NCBI GenBank assembly: GCA_023055355.1
Contig: JALJCS010000037.1
Coordinates: forward strand, 186,001-250,000
Origin: Agelaius tricolor
Lineage: Eukaryota; Chordata; Aves; Passeriformes; Icteridae
Reading direction: 5' to 3'
Length of the DNA: 64,000 nt
Shown: piece after piece, positions 35,926 to 49,418 of the stretch
Position numbering within the stretch: position 1 is the stretch's first letter
How the letters are laid out: each line of letters starts with the position of its first letter
Notes under the pieces: generated by a model
Database searches by the model: none
What the model was told of the DNA's origin: nothing
What the model saw: only the letters and a program-made list of their open reading frames with translations
Program-made: the position numbers and the translations under genes

Positions 35926-38900
35926 TTTTTCTGCTAGCTAAAGGTCTTGCCTTTTATCCCAAAGCAAACCTAATAGACTGGGTTTTAGGGTGTTCTTTCT
36001 CTGCCCCAAAATAAACATGCTCATTTGAGCAGTTATTTGGGGGGAAAGAAAAGCAGGATGAATGCACCACGTTGGGCTCTGAGGGAGCAGGCAGGACTTG
36101 GGGATTTTTTCCCTACAAACCCAGCTGCCTCCCCAAACCCATCTCAATGGCAGAGGGGTGAATAATGGGGCAGAGGCACCCACACCTTCACCATGCCCCG
36201 GGTTTGGAGCATTCCTGGCTGGGGAAGGGACAGGGAGCTTGCACAATGCCCCAGCTGGCAGTGCCTGGGGGCAGGAGGAGGGATTGCCATGCACCCCTTC
36301 CCACCCCAAACTGCAGCCTGGCCTCTGGGCAGCTGGGCTGGTGCAGTAGGAAGCCCAGGAGAGCCCAGGGAGGATGTGCTGCCGTGGTTTGTCCGAGCTG
36401 GAGGGGGTTGGAGTTGAAATGGAGCACACTGAGCTGTTGGCTGGTGTTTGCTCACTTGCTGCCAGCACAGGTGATGCCTTTGCTGGAGCCTCCCCAGCTT
36501 TGTGCCCTTCCCTGCCATGGCCAGTGGGTTTTTTTTCCCCAGTCCCAATACTTGAGGAAGGATCTGGGGGGGGTTGCCATGTTTTCCAGCTCCCCACCTC
36601 ACTGGGGTGGTGTTTTCCAGCTCCCCACCTCACTTGGACATGGGTGCTCCCAGCACTGCCCTTCCTGTGACCATCTATGTCACAGTCAGATCTGCCCTGT
36701 GGGGTTTTCCAGCAGTGCCCCCCGTTGCCAGGCAGGGCTAGGGGTGCCCACTTTGTGTCAGGGGAGCTGCTGGGCTGTGTGGCATCCCCTGGGCCACAGG
36801 GCCAGCTGGCACAGGGAGCAGATGGGGAGGTGGAGCTGGGTGCTGGGCCAGGTTTCAGGCTATGATAAAGCAAAGTGACGTAGAAAACTAAATACCTGTT
36901 ATTGGAGAAAGGCAAACAGAGCCTTCATCTGCCTCCAGCCTTGCTGCCTTCAAGGGCAGGCTGCACACCTGGCATGGAGCTCCCTGGAAAAGATGTTCTC
37001 TTCTTAATGTGCTTGCTTTGTCTTGGCTGTGTTGTTGAGAAATCCAAGTTTGACTCCAGATAATGAATGACAAACATTTATCTGCTCTGAACTGTTTTAT
37101 TCTGAGTGTTTTCATCCTCCTGGAAGTTCAGTGAGTTGTTGACAGCTTGCCCTTTGACGTGGATTAGTGCTGACACCTGGCAGTTGGATCTTCCCATCCT
37201 TTTCACATCTTGCTTGTTCCTTTCCGAGGGAGGCTTTTGTACATGTCTAATCCATTCAAAATGAAAGATAAACAACAAGTGGACCAGTCTCTGAAGGGAC
37301 AGTCAGTTACAGGGGTGGTACTGATTTTCCTGTGGAAGGCAGTGAGCTCATGGAATGGATGGAATGACAGGAGAGAGCCTCCCCCCAGCACCTCAGTTTG
37401 GTGTCAGGGGATTTTTGGTTTACAGACCCCTTAAAATCTTCCCAGGAGATGTGTGGATGGTGAGTTCAAGTTCAGGGCCTGGAGAGTTGATGCTCTCTTC
37501 TCTGCTTCACCACCCATGGTTTTGTGGTCCCTCTGAGAGGATCCCCTGCATCCACTCTCAGGATGTACATGAGCTTTGTACATGAGCTTTGCCTCAGAGC
37601 TGGCATCTCTCCCACTGTATATCTGTAATTCCAGGTGATACATTTATATTTTCAGTGGGTGCAGCATTGGCCCTGTCAAAGCAGAGTCTCAGGGCTGTGT
37701 CAGGCACTGGCAGCTCCCTGGCTCAGTAGGATTTTGGGTGCCTCTTTGCAGGTGGGGCTCAGATCCTCCTTTCACCTTGTTTCTTTCTGACAGCAGGGCT
37801 GGTGGAAGAGGAGGCACTGCTCCTCCTCCTGCAATGCCAAAACAGTCATTATGAAGCCCTCAAAAATGAGGAAATGGTCAAGATAGAAATGTCAACAAAC
37901 CTCTCCTAGCTGACCCATTGGCTGCAGAGGAAGCTCTGTGGTTTTGAGCATTTCTTTGGGTTGGGATCAGGCTTGGTTTTGCCAGCCCCAGACTGAGTGT
38001 GCTGCTGTTGCTGAGGGTCATTCCCCCTTGGTGATGCTGGAGGGCTCAGCTCTGGCTCTGTAAATCACTGCTTTGCTTTCAGCATCTTGGCTCAGGCTCG
38101 GTCTCAGCTCAGTGCCTGAGCTGTGGGTGAGGTGGGGAGTGCTGCACAGGGAGCCTGAAGCCCTTGTGCCTGGCTGCCTCCATCCTTCCCATCACACTTG
38201 GCTTTTGCCTATTTACAGAGGATTTGGGTGTTCTCTGGGACAGGGCTGTTGTCTGTTGTACTTCCCTGAATGACCTGGAATTTATTGTAGAGGTTTCAGA
38301 GAATTGGCTTAGGCTTTAAGTTACTGTTTGTTTGTGGTTGCTGGACTTGTGCTGTTTAATAGAAACACTTCCTTTTGGTAGGAGAGCTATTGCTGGAAAT
38401 AAATACAGGTAATAAATACCTCATGGCCAAGGCAGGAGCTGGGACAGATGGAGCTGCAGTGTCCATCCACAATGACTCAGGAGAGGGGAAAGAAAAGCTG
38501 ATGTTCTGCCCTGACTGGAGTCATCCATGTGCTGCAGGGCTTGGGGCTCCAAGCAGAGGTGAGGGGGAGGCAGGGGCTGGCAGGTGGGCTCTGCCCCTCT
38601 CTCTGTGCAGGGGGGATTTATGCTCTTTAAATTCATGCCATGGCTGCAGGAAGTTTTGGAGTAGAGCTGAGCTGCACCATGCTGGCTGCTCCCCTCAGCA
38701 GATGATACTGGATCTGCTGCAGTCCCCTGTTTCCAGTGATAAGTGATGACTTTCTCCATCCAGGTGTCTTTTTCCATGACGTGTCCTGACCCATATCAGT
38801 TCCCTCTTTGAAAGCTTGGCTTCTCCTCCATGGATTTGCCAGCAAATTTTGTCTGGCTGCATTATCTACGACCCAGTTTGGCAGGTGCTGGCTGAGAACA

Positions 38901-41900
38901 AAGGTGTGAAACAAGTTCTGAATGTGGGAATTTAAGTCCCTCCCTGTGAGCTGGAGGTAAGGCATCACTGTGCAAAGTACAGCAGGGCAAGGCTGCATTA
39001 TAAAATAAGGGAATAAAATGTAAGGAACAGGAAACTTCTCTTCCCAGCTCGGATGACATTTTCCTTGCTCTGTCCCAGCAGCTCTCCCTGCTTGCAGCAC
39101 GTTGTAACTTACAACTCCTTGTCTGGCAGGAGTTGTGGTAACTCCAAACCAGCCCATAGCACTATGTCATCATAACCTTGAAACAGGACCCAAATGGCAA
39201 AACCTGCCCCAAACCAGTTGTGATTACTCATGCTCTGTGCTATCCCTTTCCCCCGCTGGGCTTTCTGCTATGGTAATTCCACTTATTAAGCAAGGAGACA
39301 AAACACCTTTATTAAACTTGGAACCAAGCTTGGGAGCAGTGAGAGGAGCAGGACTCGCTGGCTGCAGGCTGTCCAAGAGTTTTCTTCTCTTGTCTCCCTT
39401 CCTCTGCATGGCCTTTAAAGTGAGGGAGAAAGGAACAAAGATACTTTGCTGTTTGTGATGAATGAAAGTCTGCATTTCAATATGTTTATTTAGAGTAGAG
39501 AAGAATTAGGGATGTGTATTGGGAATGAATCCTGGGATTCGTTGGGGCTTTGCTTCATCTCCAAGCTTGAAAATGCAAAGAGCTGAGACAAACTGGGGTC
39601 ATAGCTCAGGCTCTGGAAAGCTTCTTTTTGTTAACACTTTCAGTTAGTGTTTATTAACACTGTGGATAAAAGGTGCCTTTGTTAACGGGTCTGTCCCTTT
39701 GCTGCTCGACTGGAGGAGCTGAATCTTGAAAGGAACTGCCCTGGGCACCTGCTGGAGTTCTTGATGAAAGTTTTCATTCCAGATTTTCACCACAGGCTTA
39801 GACATAAAATAGCCTGAAACCCTCCAAAGCAAGTTTTCCTTCTCTTTCTCATTTAAAAAAAAAAAGGTAAAAAAAAGTTGTAAAAATGCCTCTTGCTGTC
39901 TGTGTGCCAAGCCATGAACAATGAGCCCTTTCCCTGTGTGGAGGGCATTTCATCTCACAGCTGTGTGACCCCCTCCTTGGTCCATCTTCTACCTCTTGTG
40001 GGTGTCCAGAGTCTCCCTTGGAGTGCATCTCTCAGCCTGGGGAATGTTTAGAACATTTAAAAATCCCTCCTGCATGCTTGGAGAGAAACCTGGGCCCGAT
40101 GCTTGTGCTGTCCCTGAAGGTGAAGACATCCCCAGAGGCTGTGTGTGTGCCCCAGGGCAGGGTGGGGGGCTGTGGCACCCATCCAGGAGCAGCTCCTGCT
40201 TCCAGGAGATGCAGAACATCCTCTGCTTGGGGAGGATGCACTTCCAAGCATTTTTACATTGAATTATGGGTTGTGCTGTTGCTGTTGGCATCTCCTTGCT
40301 TTTGTTTTGTCTTTCCTCCCGGTGTAAGGGTGCTGTACATGAGGGAGAAAGGAAGGATAACTTCTGACCACATTGATCCCAGGCTGGGCTGAGCTTTGGT
40401 AGCTCTGCCCAAGGTCAGTGAGGCAGAGCTGCAGCTCCCTCCATACACCAGTGAGGACCTGGTTACACCTGCTCTAAAGAAATGGAGTTATGACTTCACA
40501 ACAAAAAAAGGGCTGCATTTTGCAGTGAGATCAGCCATGTGAGTGTTTGCCACCTCCCTGGGAGCCTCCCAAGAGACCCCAGCCCTGCAGCTTGCACATG
40601 ATGTGCCTGCATGGGGGAGAGAGGCTGTCACTGTCCTCCCCAGTCCCCTCCCTTCAGCACTGCTGGCAGTGCAGCAGATGTGTCACCACCTACTCTGGGA
40701 TTTCTGCACTCAGCAGAAAATGGCTTTCCAGCAGCCTGGACTTGGCCATTCCCTTTTCTTCTCCCAGGCAGTGTGAGCCATGGCTGGGGATGACAAACCC
40801 TGCCCAGCAGCACCCATAGTGCTCTTGGCTTGGCTTTTCTGTGGGTGCTCAGCCCCAGGCTGGCTCTGGAAGGAGGAGCTTGGAGGTCACATCCATTCCT
40901 GCCAGAGCTGAAGCTGGCACTGGGAGCATCAGGAGTTGATTGCAGTGACCTGGGAGAGAGGAGGATCTGTTGTATCTGCAGGCAAGGTCTGGAGGGGAGA
41001 AGGCTCTGGAAGGCTCTGCATGCCTTGCAGCAATGGGGTTTGGTTTGAAGTAGCTTAATGGTGTCAGGCAAATGTGCAGGCAGGAGGCAGCTGCTGTCTC
41101 TGGGCAGATCCATCCCTTGCAGGCTGCACAGAGTCCCTGGGAGTGTGGGGTGGCTGTGCTGCTGCTCCTGCCCCTGCCTGGGATCTGCCAGCAGCAGCAG
41201 CAGCAACTGAAAGTTTTGCTTCTCAGCAAACCCAGCTGTTACTCAAACTAAAGGTTTGACCCTGTTCTCCCTGGTCTTGCCCAGAGGAGTCTCTGGGGGC
41301 CCTGCTGGGAAGGGTAGGATGTGATCAGGGGGTGTTAGCCAAGCTCATCTCTGTTTTCTTGCTGGTTATTCACACAGCACAACCTTATAGCCCAAACACA
41401 AACACTTGGAAGGACGCTTCCTGCTCGGGGTTTTCTCTGAAGAGCCTTAAATCTCCCATAAATTAACGTGTTCATTCATTAGTTGCAACTCCCCGAAGCA
41501 CCGAGCAAAGTTTGTGAGTTTAATTACTTTTTGCAGGAATCAGAGCACGCAGAGCCTTCAGCAGATGATTATAGTTCATATTATTCATGCAGCTCTTCAT
41601 AATCCCTTGCTCTGCTGGGCCATGGTCGATAGAGACTAAAATTGGAATCTGCTCATAAATTCCCAGCCCCATCCTGTATGAGGTGTCTTGATCATCCAGT
41701 GAAAGCATTTTGCTGACAAAACAATTCAGTTTCCTGAGAGGTGCCACACCAAGTGTATCTGTCAGGAGGGAAGGAGCTGCCAGGGCTCTGTGTGCTGTGG
41801 GCAGCTGTTTGCCAAAGTCAGTTTTCACCCTGTTTATCTCTAAACCCGGCATTGGGCTGGCTGTGTCACACACTGGGTGGTAAAAAAATACAGAGATTTT

Positions 41901-44119
41901 CAAACAGAAACATGGAATATTTATATGGTTGCAGACGTTTGTGGAAATATTAGTGGGGAAAATTTAATCAACTAAAGTAGAACGCCAACAAAACTATTTT
42001 TAAATTAATTAAAAGGCTTGGATTCTTTTTCTTTTTTTTTTTAAACTGTGGAGGTTTTAATCCTCAAGTATGTATTTGGTCTGTTTGAAGTTACTGTAGT
42101 TTCTTGTATCATAAACATTTTAGGGCCACATTCCTCTTTGTGCACAGTCTGCTTCGTAAGAGACCCCGGAGGGTTTGTCTGCCTGTGGAAACTTCTTGTT
42201 CTATAGGAATGAATAATTCCTCAGCTGCAGCTGTGTAATCCCCCTGCACAGCTTCCCTGCCCTATTACCTGCATCTTAATGACTCCAGGACCCCTCCTGC
42301 TTCTCCTTGTCCCATCCATGGGAGCTCCTCAGGTGTTGTGCTCCAGCAGAGCTGTGAGCTGGGGATCTCCCAGTGCAGGAGGAATACTGACTTAATCAGA
42401 ATCCATATTTTTCTTTTTTTTTTTTTTTCCCCCCTGATGTTTACAGTCCTTTATCCTTTAGTCTCCCAAGACAGCTTTACACCTGTGAGTCTGACTTTTG
42501 AAGCAGCTTTACTGGGGAACGAGCAGGTTCAAAGCTCTCTGCACAGGTTGCTGACTTGTTTAGCATCAAAAAGGAGGAAAAAGCAACAAAATTGCTCTGT
42601 GTGGAGGAGCTTTCAGGAAGTGCTCAGAAACCACATGCCTGCAGGTTGCATTGCAGGTGCAGGGAAGGAATGGAAACAGGCAGTCCCAGAGTGAGCAGCC
42701 TCTGCCTTTGGGGAGGGTCTCAGGGTTCTGGTTTGGTCATGGCTGGGGGGGCAGGAGGGCTGTGAGCTCTGCTGGGGAGTGATCTCCATCCCTTGGGAAA
42801 GGCAGGGGCTGACACAGTAGAGGCTGAGCTGGAGTTTGGCTGAAGCCCCAAACCTGTCTGCTCCAGGCTGATAAAAAGTGCTTGTGCAGCTGCTGGTGAC
42901 CCCAAAGTTGGGACCTTGGCTTTGTGCTGCTTTCCAAGTGATAAGTGAGAGATTTAATCTGATACCATATTCCTCAACAGATGTGTTTAATCTTCTAATG
43001 ATGTTACAAGTGATGTATATGAATTGAGAAATTGTTGTCTTTTCCCCCTTGTTGACCTGTAAAAGCCTTTTATGGAACAGCACGAGTGACTCTAACACTC
43101 TTAACAGCATTAATGTGAATGAAGTTCTCTTCACCATCAGCACCTGACTCTGCAGAGCCTGGAGCTTGATGGAGGCTGTGAGTGCCCAGAATGTGGTGCT
43201 CTCAGTAACAAAGTGGATGCAGAATAACAGAAGACAGGCCAGAATAACAGAAGACTGTCCTATGTGTATATAATTTTTTTTGGGGATAGGCAGAGATACT
43301 CTTCCTACCACTTTGGCTTTGCATTGTAGCCTGAAGTGAGAGTAAATTACAGGTCTGAGCACTTCAGTGCACCTTCATGATCCAAGAGTTGAGTCTTATT
43401 TTGTGCTGAGTGCTGTCTGGATGGGAATGAGTGCTGGGACTTGGCAGAGCTGCTCTCTTTGGGAAGCTGCAGTGCTGCAGCTCCTCTCTGGCCTGTTCTT
43501 GCAGGAGCTCTTAGCCCATGGCAGATGTTCCCCAGCTCCCTGGGGGAGAGCTCAGCCAGGCTGTGCCCTCTCAGATCTGCTGCAGCTGTGGGGAAAGATG
43601 GAGGCCAAAGCATCCTTGTGCTGGGATAAGAGCTCCTTGCACTGGGATAACAGCTCCTGCACTCAGAGCATCAGTAGCATCCAAAGAAGGAGGGATGAAG
43701 CTGAGCCCAAATTCCAGCCCAGGGCTAGACTGGACCACTCTGACATGGTGCATCAGAGACATGGAAGAGATGGGCTGGAGCTCAGGGAATTGTTTGACAA
43801 GGGCTGGGTAGGATGGGACCTTCCCTTTTAACAGCTGGCTCATGCCTACTGTCACTGTCCCATGCTGGGACAGCACTGTCCTGACCCTCATCCCCTTGTG
43901 GGGAAGGTTTGGCACATCAGTCATTGTACTGAGGGGAAGGGAAAGAGCCTGTTGAGAGGCAAGAGGAAAGACAGAGCAGTGGTGCAGCACAGCTGTGCCT
44001 TTGGCTGTAATGGGGAGAAATTCCCAGTGCAAGGAGCAGTGCCTAACTCTTTAAGGGGGATTTGTGTGTTTGGGGGAAGAACTGGAGCAGTGCAAACAAG
44101 GAGAAAATAGAACTGCCAG

Positions 44120-44440
44120 GCTGGCTCAGAGCAAAGCTTCACCCACCCAAGAAAGGCCAGAAGATGATGCCAAGAGAGCAGGGCATGATCCTGACTTTTC
44201 TGGACAGAGTTCCAGGCCTTTCCCATCAGGATGCTTGCTCCAGATCCCTGTGTTTAACAGCCACCAGTGGACCTGTCCTCTGTGAGCTTTTCCAGTCCTG
44301 CTTTGAAGCCATAGGTATTTCTGGCAGCCAGAACATCCCCTGACAATGAGTTCCACAATTTAATTACAAGGGGAAAGGAAATGACTTTGGATAGATTTTT
44401 AAACCTGCTGCCTGATCCCTTTATTCCTGTCTTGTCAGGA
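44120..44440 (-). mobile_element. Old CR1-like LINE fragment, antisense
   Basis: Read on the minus strand, it holds GGCAGCAGGTTTAAAAATC, TTGTGGAACTCATTG.CAGGGGATGTT, GGCTTCAAA..AGGACTGGA and GAGGACAGGTCC.CTG.TGGCTGTTA. These correspond to the C-terminal ORF2 and 3' UTR region of ancient amniote CR1 elements. Borders are approximate because of divergence. Confidence 0.75.
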
Positions 44441-47400
44441 GTGGTGCCTGCAGAGGGATTGAGAAGGGGAAATGGAAGAGAAGGTAGGGCTTGAATTTGG
44501 AAATGAAGTCTGGGGAAGAGGGAAAACTGCTAAATTAATATAAAAACAAAGCCTTTCCAGGGATGGGATGCTGTTGTGTGCAGTGGTTTAAATCCTTTGG
44601 GATATCTGGGGAGTATTTGGGAGCTGAGGTTCTTATTGGGCTGTGTTGGCTTCAGAGCTGCAGGTGCCAAACTGGGGCTGCACCTCTGGCTCCCAAAAAC
44701 CCAACAGTACCTCCAGGTTAGCAATGATTTTTGGTTTTTTTCCCCTTCATCTATTCTGGAGAACAGAAAATGTCTGTCTCCTTGGGGATGCTTTTGCAGC
44801 AGGACAATAAATAGCATCTGTGGGCCTCCACAGCTTGCTCTTACAGCTGCATGTTCTTAAAATCAAAAATGTGCACCTTGGGTTTTCCAGGCTGGCTCCC
44901 AGGGAGCAGGTGAGCTCATTCAGGGTCTGCACTGGTTCAGGATGTCCCCAGCTAATGTGGTTTCACAGAGACCTTCGTGCCTTTCACAGTGTTGGCTTCT
45001 TTACCCTTTGTAAATATTTCACCTGTTTTCTAAATTATTCATTCATTAAGTGGCTTGGAAAGGAGGGGGAATCGTGCTTATAAAATGTGTGAAAACTTTA
45101 AACACTGCAAAGCTGAAAGGATGTGAAAGAAGTAATTTGAGGAAGGACTTTTACATCAGAACAAGCCCTGTTTAAGTACTAGGAGGGGATGGGAGATGAA
45201 GGGATGTGGGGTCTGGATGGATCTGGTACAGGCTGGGATGTTGCTGGGATTTGCAGAGTTGAGGTTTGCATTGGGATGGAATTTGGAGGCTGAGATCTTT
45301 ATTAGGGGTGGATGGAGGAGCTGGCAGGGAATTTGAGGTGGCCACACTGAGGGGTCACAGGGCACCCTCAGTCCTGGAGGTTCTTGGTTGTGTCAGTGTT
45401 ATTTACAGCCATGGTGTGGATCCAATACAACATAAAACATCTATTCTCCACTTTATTGCTAACTTATGGCTTTTGCATACTAAAAATTAATTGATTTTAG
45501 GTTGGGGCTAACTGAAATTGGATATGAAATCTGTCTCCACACAGCAGTGTGCCCCTTGCTTCCCAAATGAGGAACCTTTCCTTCCACTCCACCTTCCTCC
45601 AAGCAACAACCAGTGAGGGTGAAATATTGTTCCAGAATGGAGAGGTGTTTGGTTTTTTGTTTGAAGGGTAACATGGCAATGGCACACACTTTTATGGTGC
45701 CTCTATTCTTGGACCTCAAAACAACCTTATGCTGTTAATTAGTTAAAGCCTGTCAGTCCCCTCATGAGCAAAGGTGAGTTTTATCTGTGATAACCAAGTG
45801 ATCTGAGCTGTAGTGTGGTGCTTTGTGGGGAAGGAAGGGAACCTTGGTGGTTTAGCAATGGGGAACAGGAACAGGCAGAGACGAGCAGGCCCTGGGGGAG
45901 AGGGGAACACCCGGAGATGGGGAAACTGAGGCAGAGCAAGGATGAGTCAGGATAGCAAAGTGGGAAGAGTCAGAGCTTGGGCCAGTGCCTCATCCCTGAG
46001 AGGTCCTTGCCCTTGGCTCCCTTGCTCATGGTGTTACCCCAGCCTCAACACAGCCCTGCAACCATGACTGTGCAGTCTGCACTGGGACATCCTGGAGCTC
46101 ATCCAGCCTCTTCATTCCTTTGCCTTCACAAAAGCTCTCAGTGAGGTATTTTTGAAGGTTATCTTCAAAAGCAAAACATCAGCCTGAGAAAACTGAATAA
46201 AGGCTCCTAAAACCCAGGCTCTGGCTAGAAGCCAGGACAGTGTTCCCTAATTTTCCTCTGTAGTGCTCATCCTCTTTGCTGTGTTCCCAGAGCCCATGGC
46301 AGATGTTTGTTATCAGTTCCTGTTCTGGCTCAGGACCGTTCTCACCCTCTGCCACCCGGCTGCTGTGGGGACAACAAAGTGTCCTTTAAATCAGCCCTCA
46401 GGTTTTCATAGCCTGCTACATCCTTGTGCAGCCCTTGACCTGGATGGAGCTCAGACTCCAGTGCTGCTGCCTGAATCTCCTCCCCTGCCCAACCACAGAG
46501 CTCTGGGCTGTTCTGGGGCTGCATCCATGGGTGAGCAGGGCTGGATGCATTTGGGGTGAGCAGGGACCATGCGGGATGGTCCCACCAAAAAAATGTGGGA
46601 TGATGTTCCCCTGCCTGGGACCACCATCCCTTCCCAAAGGTCTCTGGGGTCATAGGGGAGGTGGGGTCTTCAAGGAATTGACCCTTTTGGGAGACAGCTT
46701 CTGGATCTGTTGAGTTGTGCCTTAGCACACTCTTGGGGTGATTTCACAGCAGACAGGCTCAGCTGCTGTCCCCATCACTAGCAGAACCAGGCTCCACCAG
46801 CCTCCCAGGCAAAAAGTGTTTTGCCAGTGTTATTTTGGATTGTTGCAGCATTTCTCACTCTCCTGGGGCACTGGCATTGCAGTGGTGTCTGTGTTGCTGT
46901 TGAATTTGGCAGCTCAGGCAGAGCCTGACCTGAACTGGGGCAATTTTGATGGGCAGGAGCGTTGGATGGAAAACAATGGGTGCTACAAAGTCAGGTTCAA
47001 GTTCAAAGTGCTGCCATCCTGCTGGAGCATAAGTGATGGGGCAGAGCTCCATGGTGCTGTGGGGACCATCCTGAAGCACTGCCCACTCCTGCCCTGTCCA
47101 TCCAGACATCCCTCTGGAGTGCCAGGATGGTCTCATGGCTCTGGCTTTGATGGAGCACAGGGGTGGTCTCCACATGGAGCTGCTCATCCCCCTGTGCAGG
47201 ACCTGCCCTGTCAGTGCCTCCCATGCCATTAGAATGGACACAATGCTCATTTTCTTTCCTTGATCAAGTCTGGCAGGTCCAGTGGTGCCACATGTTGGGT
47301 TCTGAAAGGGAAGTTTGTTTTGATGCATGTTTGACAAACTCCTGAGTGCTTTTGATCAACAAGTTTGTGTGGTTTCTGCTCTGGTGGGAGAGAGAAACCC

Positions 47401-48637
47401 GAGTGCCCAAATCAATATGGTTCTGCTTGGATAATTGAGCTGGGAATTTAGTTCATTATGTGAAGTGGCTGTTGAAGTGGATAATTGGATCTTGAGGTGT
47501 TTGTCCTATCTGATAGTTTGGATTGAAGAAAATTTAGGTGCAATTTCACAGGTGTATAGGGACAACATGGCTTCTGTGGGGATCCTATGGTAGAGTAATT
47601 AAATAACTCACATTTCTTTGTGTGTCAGAAATGTGGATGAAAAGGAAAAGAGCTTTAAGGCAAGTTTTCTTGGGATGGGGACTTGGCCTCTCCCCTCTCC
47701 CTAAAGTGCCCTGAATACTGGCTCTTCTCAGGCAATAACAAACACCAGCAGTTGTGTAAAGCCCCTGATGCTTTATGCACTATTTCTGCAAATAATCCTT
47801 GTTTATAATTCAGTCTTGGCAGAAGAAGACTTTAAATTATTAAGGCACTAAATATTTTGCAGTGAAAGAACAGAGATAAAGCTCTTGGCAGAAACAAATT
47901 GCCAGGGAGAAGTTGTTCTCTTCAGTGCATTTGGGGCTTTAAAGTATTACAAGAAATAATGTGTGGGGGGACTGGGAATTTACCACTTGATCAAAAGATT
48001 TGCTTCTCTCCTAAAAAAGCAGCTGTCCAGCAACCCTAGAAATAACAGTGTCCCCAGAGACAATGTCTGGATCCCCAGAGCCATCCCCTCTCACCACAGG
48101 ACTGAGGGTGGTCTGGTTTAGGTGGTGGAGGTCTCTGTCCTGCTCCAGCTCTACCACAGCTTTTAAAGTACAGTTTTCATTCACTGGGTGCTCCCCTGAG
48201 GGCAGATTTTTGGGGATCCTTCCCTTCCTCAGCAGTGGGAGATGCTGCTGCCAGTGTGTCCTGTCAGAGTTTGTTCTGTGGTAAATCAGGGCTGTTCCAG
48301 TGGGGTGGAGTGGAGGCTCTTAGAATGAATGACTTTGCAACCTGTTGCTGATTTTATCCTGATATTACACACTTACTGCTTGTGAGCTCCTGGAGTCAGA
48401 GGGTGGCTAGGTGTGTGTATATACATAAAGACATTGTTTATAGCTACATATAGATAAATTTTAGATAGTTATACCCATAATCTTGTAGCTCTTTGTTGGA
48501 GAGATTTCAAGCATGAGCTGTGGTGTTTCAAACCCCAGGGTGCTCCCACTGTGGTTGTTGTCCACCATCTCAACATTTTAAAGCAAAAATCATCCTTAAA
48601 GTGATGATGGGGGTATGCAGAGGGAGTGGTGATGCCC

Positions 48638-49019
48638 TGTGATGGTGTTCTCAGGGGTCATAGGATGAGGGAAGAGACCAAAATGTTGACTCCATGTTTC
48701 AGAAGGCTTGATTTATTATTTTATTATATATATAATATTAAAACTATACTAAAAGAATAGAAGAAAGGATTTCATCAGAAGGCTGGCTAAGAATAGAAAA
48801 GGAATGATAACAAAGGCTTGTGACTGACCGAGACAGTCCAGACAGCTGGGCTGTGATTGGCCATTAATGAGAAACAACCACATGAGACCAATCCCAGATG
48901 CACCTGTTGCATTCCACAGCAGCACATAACCATTCGTTACATTTTGTTCCTGAGGCCTCTCAGCTTCTCAGGAGAAAAAATCCTAAGGAAAGGATTTTCC
49001 ATAAAATATCATGGCTACA
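48638..49019 (-). mobile_element. Solo LTR, ERVK-like, in intron 1 close to exon 2
   Basis: Same family as the pair at 9.6-10.5 kb. It begins TGTGATGGTGTTCTC and ends ATGGCTACA on the + strand, so its sense is minus. Flanks ATGCCC (48632-48637) and GTGCCC (49020-49025) match at five of six bases. It is 382 bp and antisense to MEGF9, as is common for tolerated intronic LTRs. Its right end is about 207 bp before exon 2. Confidence 0.9.
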
Positions 49020-49027
49020 GTGCCCTG

Positions 49028-49200
49028 GCACAGGGTGCCCAGAGCAGCTGTGGTTGCCGCATCCCTGGAAGTGTCCAAGGCCAGGCTGGACGTGGCTTGG
49101 AGCTGCCTGGAAACTGTCCCAGCTCACAGCAGGGAGTTTGGAATGAGATGGGCTTTAAGGCCCCTTCCAACCCAAACCATTCTGCAGTTCTGTGGTTCCA
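49028..49200 (+). mobile_element. CR1 LINE 3' tail abutting MEGF9 exon 2
   Basis: GGTGCCCAGAGCAGCTGTGG, CATCCCTGGAAGTGTCCAAGG, CTTTAAGGCCCCTTCC and AACCCAAACCATTCTGCAG form a typical avian CR1 3' end. The element ends 25 bp before the exon, leaving only the polypyrimidine tract as non-CR1 acceptor sequence. Confidence 0.92.
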
Positions 49201-49225
49201 TGCCTCTGTTTCTCTTTCCTTGCAG

Positions 49226-49418
49226 GAGATCTGTGCAACTGCAGCTCTGTGGGCAGCGCCGGATGCAACCTGACAACGGGGCAGTGCCACTGCCTGCCTG
49301 GGTACACAGGCCCACGCTGCCACAGCTGTGCCCACGGCTTCTTCCCCCAGCTGGGAGGCCAGCAGTGCCAGCCCTGCAGCTGCAGCCCTGCTGGAGCCAC
49401 CAGTCAGCAGTGTGACCA
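49226..49418 (+). CDS. MEGF9: MEGF9 exon 2: first laminin EGF-like module and start of the second
   Basis: Internal coding exon encoding residues G105 (split codon) to D168 plus two bases of H169. The eight cysteines of a laminin-type EGF module are C108, C110, C118, C125, C127, C136, C139 and C152, followed by C155, C157 and C167 of module two. The pattern CNCSSVGSAGCN...TGQCHCLPGY...GPRC matches the first LE module of MEGF9 as I recall it. Possible N-glycosylation sites are N109 (NCS) and N119 (NLT). The acceptor is TTCCTTGCAG|GAG at 49225 and the donor is ACCA|GTGAGT at 49419. Entry phase 1 and exit phase 2 agree with the flanking exons. Length is 193 nt. It is tightly hemmed in by a CR1 tail upstream and a 209-bp tandem duplication downstream. 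These modules form rod-like disulfide-bonded extracellular segments; the ligand of MEGF9 is not evident from sequence. Confidence 0.93.

Larger units (their letters stand above)
26726..49225 (+). other. MEGF9: MEGF9 intron 1 (22.5 kb)
   Basis: GT-AG intron between exons 1 and 2, phase 1. A very long first intron is in line with my memory of the mammalian gene. I see no further coding exon in it. It holds hairpins at 27029-27071 and 30257-30292, an AT microsatellite at 35881-35925, an antisense CR1 near 44.1-44.4 kb, a solo LTR at 48638-49019 and a CR1 tail at 49028-49200. Several AT-rich blocks (29050-29290, 34400-34740, 41450-41710) look like possible conserved noncoding elements. The rest is ordinary intron DNA with scattered homopolymer runs and small local duplications (36577-36633, 37561-37590, 43213-43254). 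Confidence 0.9.

Noticed and set aside
35938..36915. 325-codon minus-strand frame in intron 1
   Set aside because: Low-complexity Pro/Ser/Gly translation with competing open frames on the + strand; no family resemblance.
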